Assembly: GCA_001600695.1 (NCBI GenBank)
Contig: BCKQ01000009.1
Location: 558,001 to 622,000, forward strand
Origin: Ascoidea asiatica
Taxonomy: Eukaryota > Ascomycota > Saccharomycetes > Ascoideales > Ascoideaceae
DNA length: 64,000 nt
Reading direction: 5' to 3'
Shown piece by piece: positions 63,001 to 64,000 of this stretch. The first letter of the stretch is position 1, and every line of letters begins with the position of its first letter. Position numbers and translations under genes: made by a program. The notes under the pieces were generated by a model that was not told where the DNA came from, did no database searches, and worked only from the letters and a program-made list of their open reading frames with translations.

Positions 63001-64000
63001 CAAGGCAAATAAAATAAATCTCTATTGGGATTGAATTGAAACTTAACAGAAATTTGGGTTGAAAGTTGTATGATTATCTAAATTGAATTGAGGTAACATT
63101 ATGAGAATAAAATGATATTCACATTTACATTTTATTTACATTTAAATTTGTATTCTCTTGAATTGATTAACATTGACTAATATTTATTTTCTTTCATTAA
63201 GTTGAATTATCAATTAATTTGTAATTAATAAATATCAAAAGAAACCACAAATATTATGAAAATCATGAAGATCATCACTGTATCTAATAAAAAATATTTG
63301 AAATATTAAAATCGGTTTACTCTTTAGCTATTCATAGAACATCAAGTCGAGAACAAAAAAAGGACAATAAAAACAGTAAAACTATTGTTTTAAAGGAGTA
63401 TCATTTGAAATATTTTAATTTGCCAAGAGTTTTAACTAGATTCATCATTAAATAATGTTTTGCATTATATAATTGTTGGGTTTGAATTTTAGCTATATAA
63501 TTGCCTTGATTTCTTTCTTCTTGAAATTGAATGGCAGTCAAACAATTGGAAATACAATTGAAACAAAAAAAAAAGCAAATGATGATAATATTTTGTATTT
63601 TCTTTCAATCTAAAACTAGCACAACCCTTTAAGAAATAGAAGGTATTGATGTCCATAAGACTACAATTAATTTTACTGTGATATGCTAATTATCGAGGAA
63701 TATTTTTTTTTTACATCGGGTTTAGTATGTAAGATTTGACATGATTAACATAATTTTGCAGATGATCCTCTTTTTGATTTTCATTGGATTTTTCATTTAT
63801 TAATGAAACAAACTAATTTTTTTCTACAAAAAATAAAAACCAGAGAGAATCATTGAACAAAAAAACTTTGAAGTGAAAAAATCGTCTAATCTGAAAATCG
63901 GCTACTTTTATTTTTATTATTTGAAAATCAAAATTCAAACTAAAACAATAATTTATATTGAAAAAGTAAACTTAATAATAAAATAATAGATAAAAAATAA
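60001..64000. other. Gene-free right end
   Basis: 4 kb without a supportable gene. 59.88-59.99 kb just to the left carries the TTAGTTAAG-type repeat belonging to the pseudogene. A three-unit telomere-like repeat lies at 60739-60760 and a CACGTG at 62913-62918. Nothing else is recognisable up to the window end. Confidence 0.35.
60739..60760. repeat. Short telomere-like tandem repeat ([G/A]ACACCC)3
   Basis: Three adjacent heptamers (GACACCC, GACACCC, AACACCC) form a C/A-rich strand like yeast telomeric C1-3A DNA and partly match the Rap1 site core ACACCC. It is striking in AT-rich surroundings, but only 22 bp long. Confidence 0.6.

Overview
The window looks like nuclear DNA of an ascomycete yeast (Saccharomycotina). 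The evidence is the gene set (a MED17/Srb4 homologue, an Arp2/3 ARC40 subunit, Fra1-, Yfh7- and Yju3-like enzymes, an Ies1-like INO80 subunit, a Shs1-type septin, an Stp-like zinc-finger protein), almost intronless genes, and the one clear intron, which carries yeast-type signals (GTAAGT, TACTAAT, TTTCAG). The DNA is extremely AT-rich, the proteins are full of Asn/Ser/Asp runs, and CTG codons are almost absent. An AT-rich early-branching or CUG-reassigned lineage such as Ascoidea/Saccharomycopsis would fit, but I cannot fix the species from the sequence alone.

Layout. 1-48.7 kb is a gene-bearing arm: a truncated unknown gene (1-445, -), MED17 (+), ARC40 (+), an MFS permease (+), FRA1 (-), YFH7 (-), ICL1 (+), a zinc alcohol dehydrogenase (+), an unknown Asn/Ser-rich protein (+), a PH-like protein of the YHR131C/YNL144C type (-), YJU3 (-), a 70-residue Cys-rich microprotein with a CaaX end (+), a 154-residue orphan (-), IES1 (-), a 39-residue membrane microprotein with a 5'-leader intron (-), an Asn-rich orphan (-), a mitochondrial ClpP (-), a GH47 mannosidase-like protein (-) and SHS1 (+). 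48.7-64 kb is nearly gene-free: one intact gene (Stp-like, -) lies between a 3.6-kb and a 10.4-kb desert. The larger desert holds one decayed gene (about 58.2-60.0 kb) and a short telomere-like repeat.

The genes are independent housekeeping units, not an operon or cluster: transcription and chromatin (MED17, IES1, Stp-like), cytoskeleton (ARC40, SHS1), carbon and lipid metabolism (ICL1, ADH, YJU3), transport, iron signalling/peptidase (FRA1), ER glycan processing (GH47) and mitochondrial proteolysis (ClpP). Several intergenic regions that contain at least one gene start carry a 200-400 bp GC-richer island in otherwise 75-80% AT sequence; three shorter convergent spacers do not. These islands hold Reb1-like TTACCCG(G) sites and produce spurious overlapping ORFs on both strands.

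I found no tRNA, rRNA, CRISPR array, intact transposon or obvious multi-gene novel system. The most interesting items are the ClpP gene with its split base composition, the two microprotein genes, the huge low-complexity insertion in MED17, the decayed gene, and the gene desert with minisatellite remnants.
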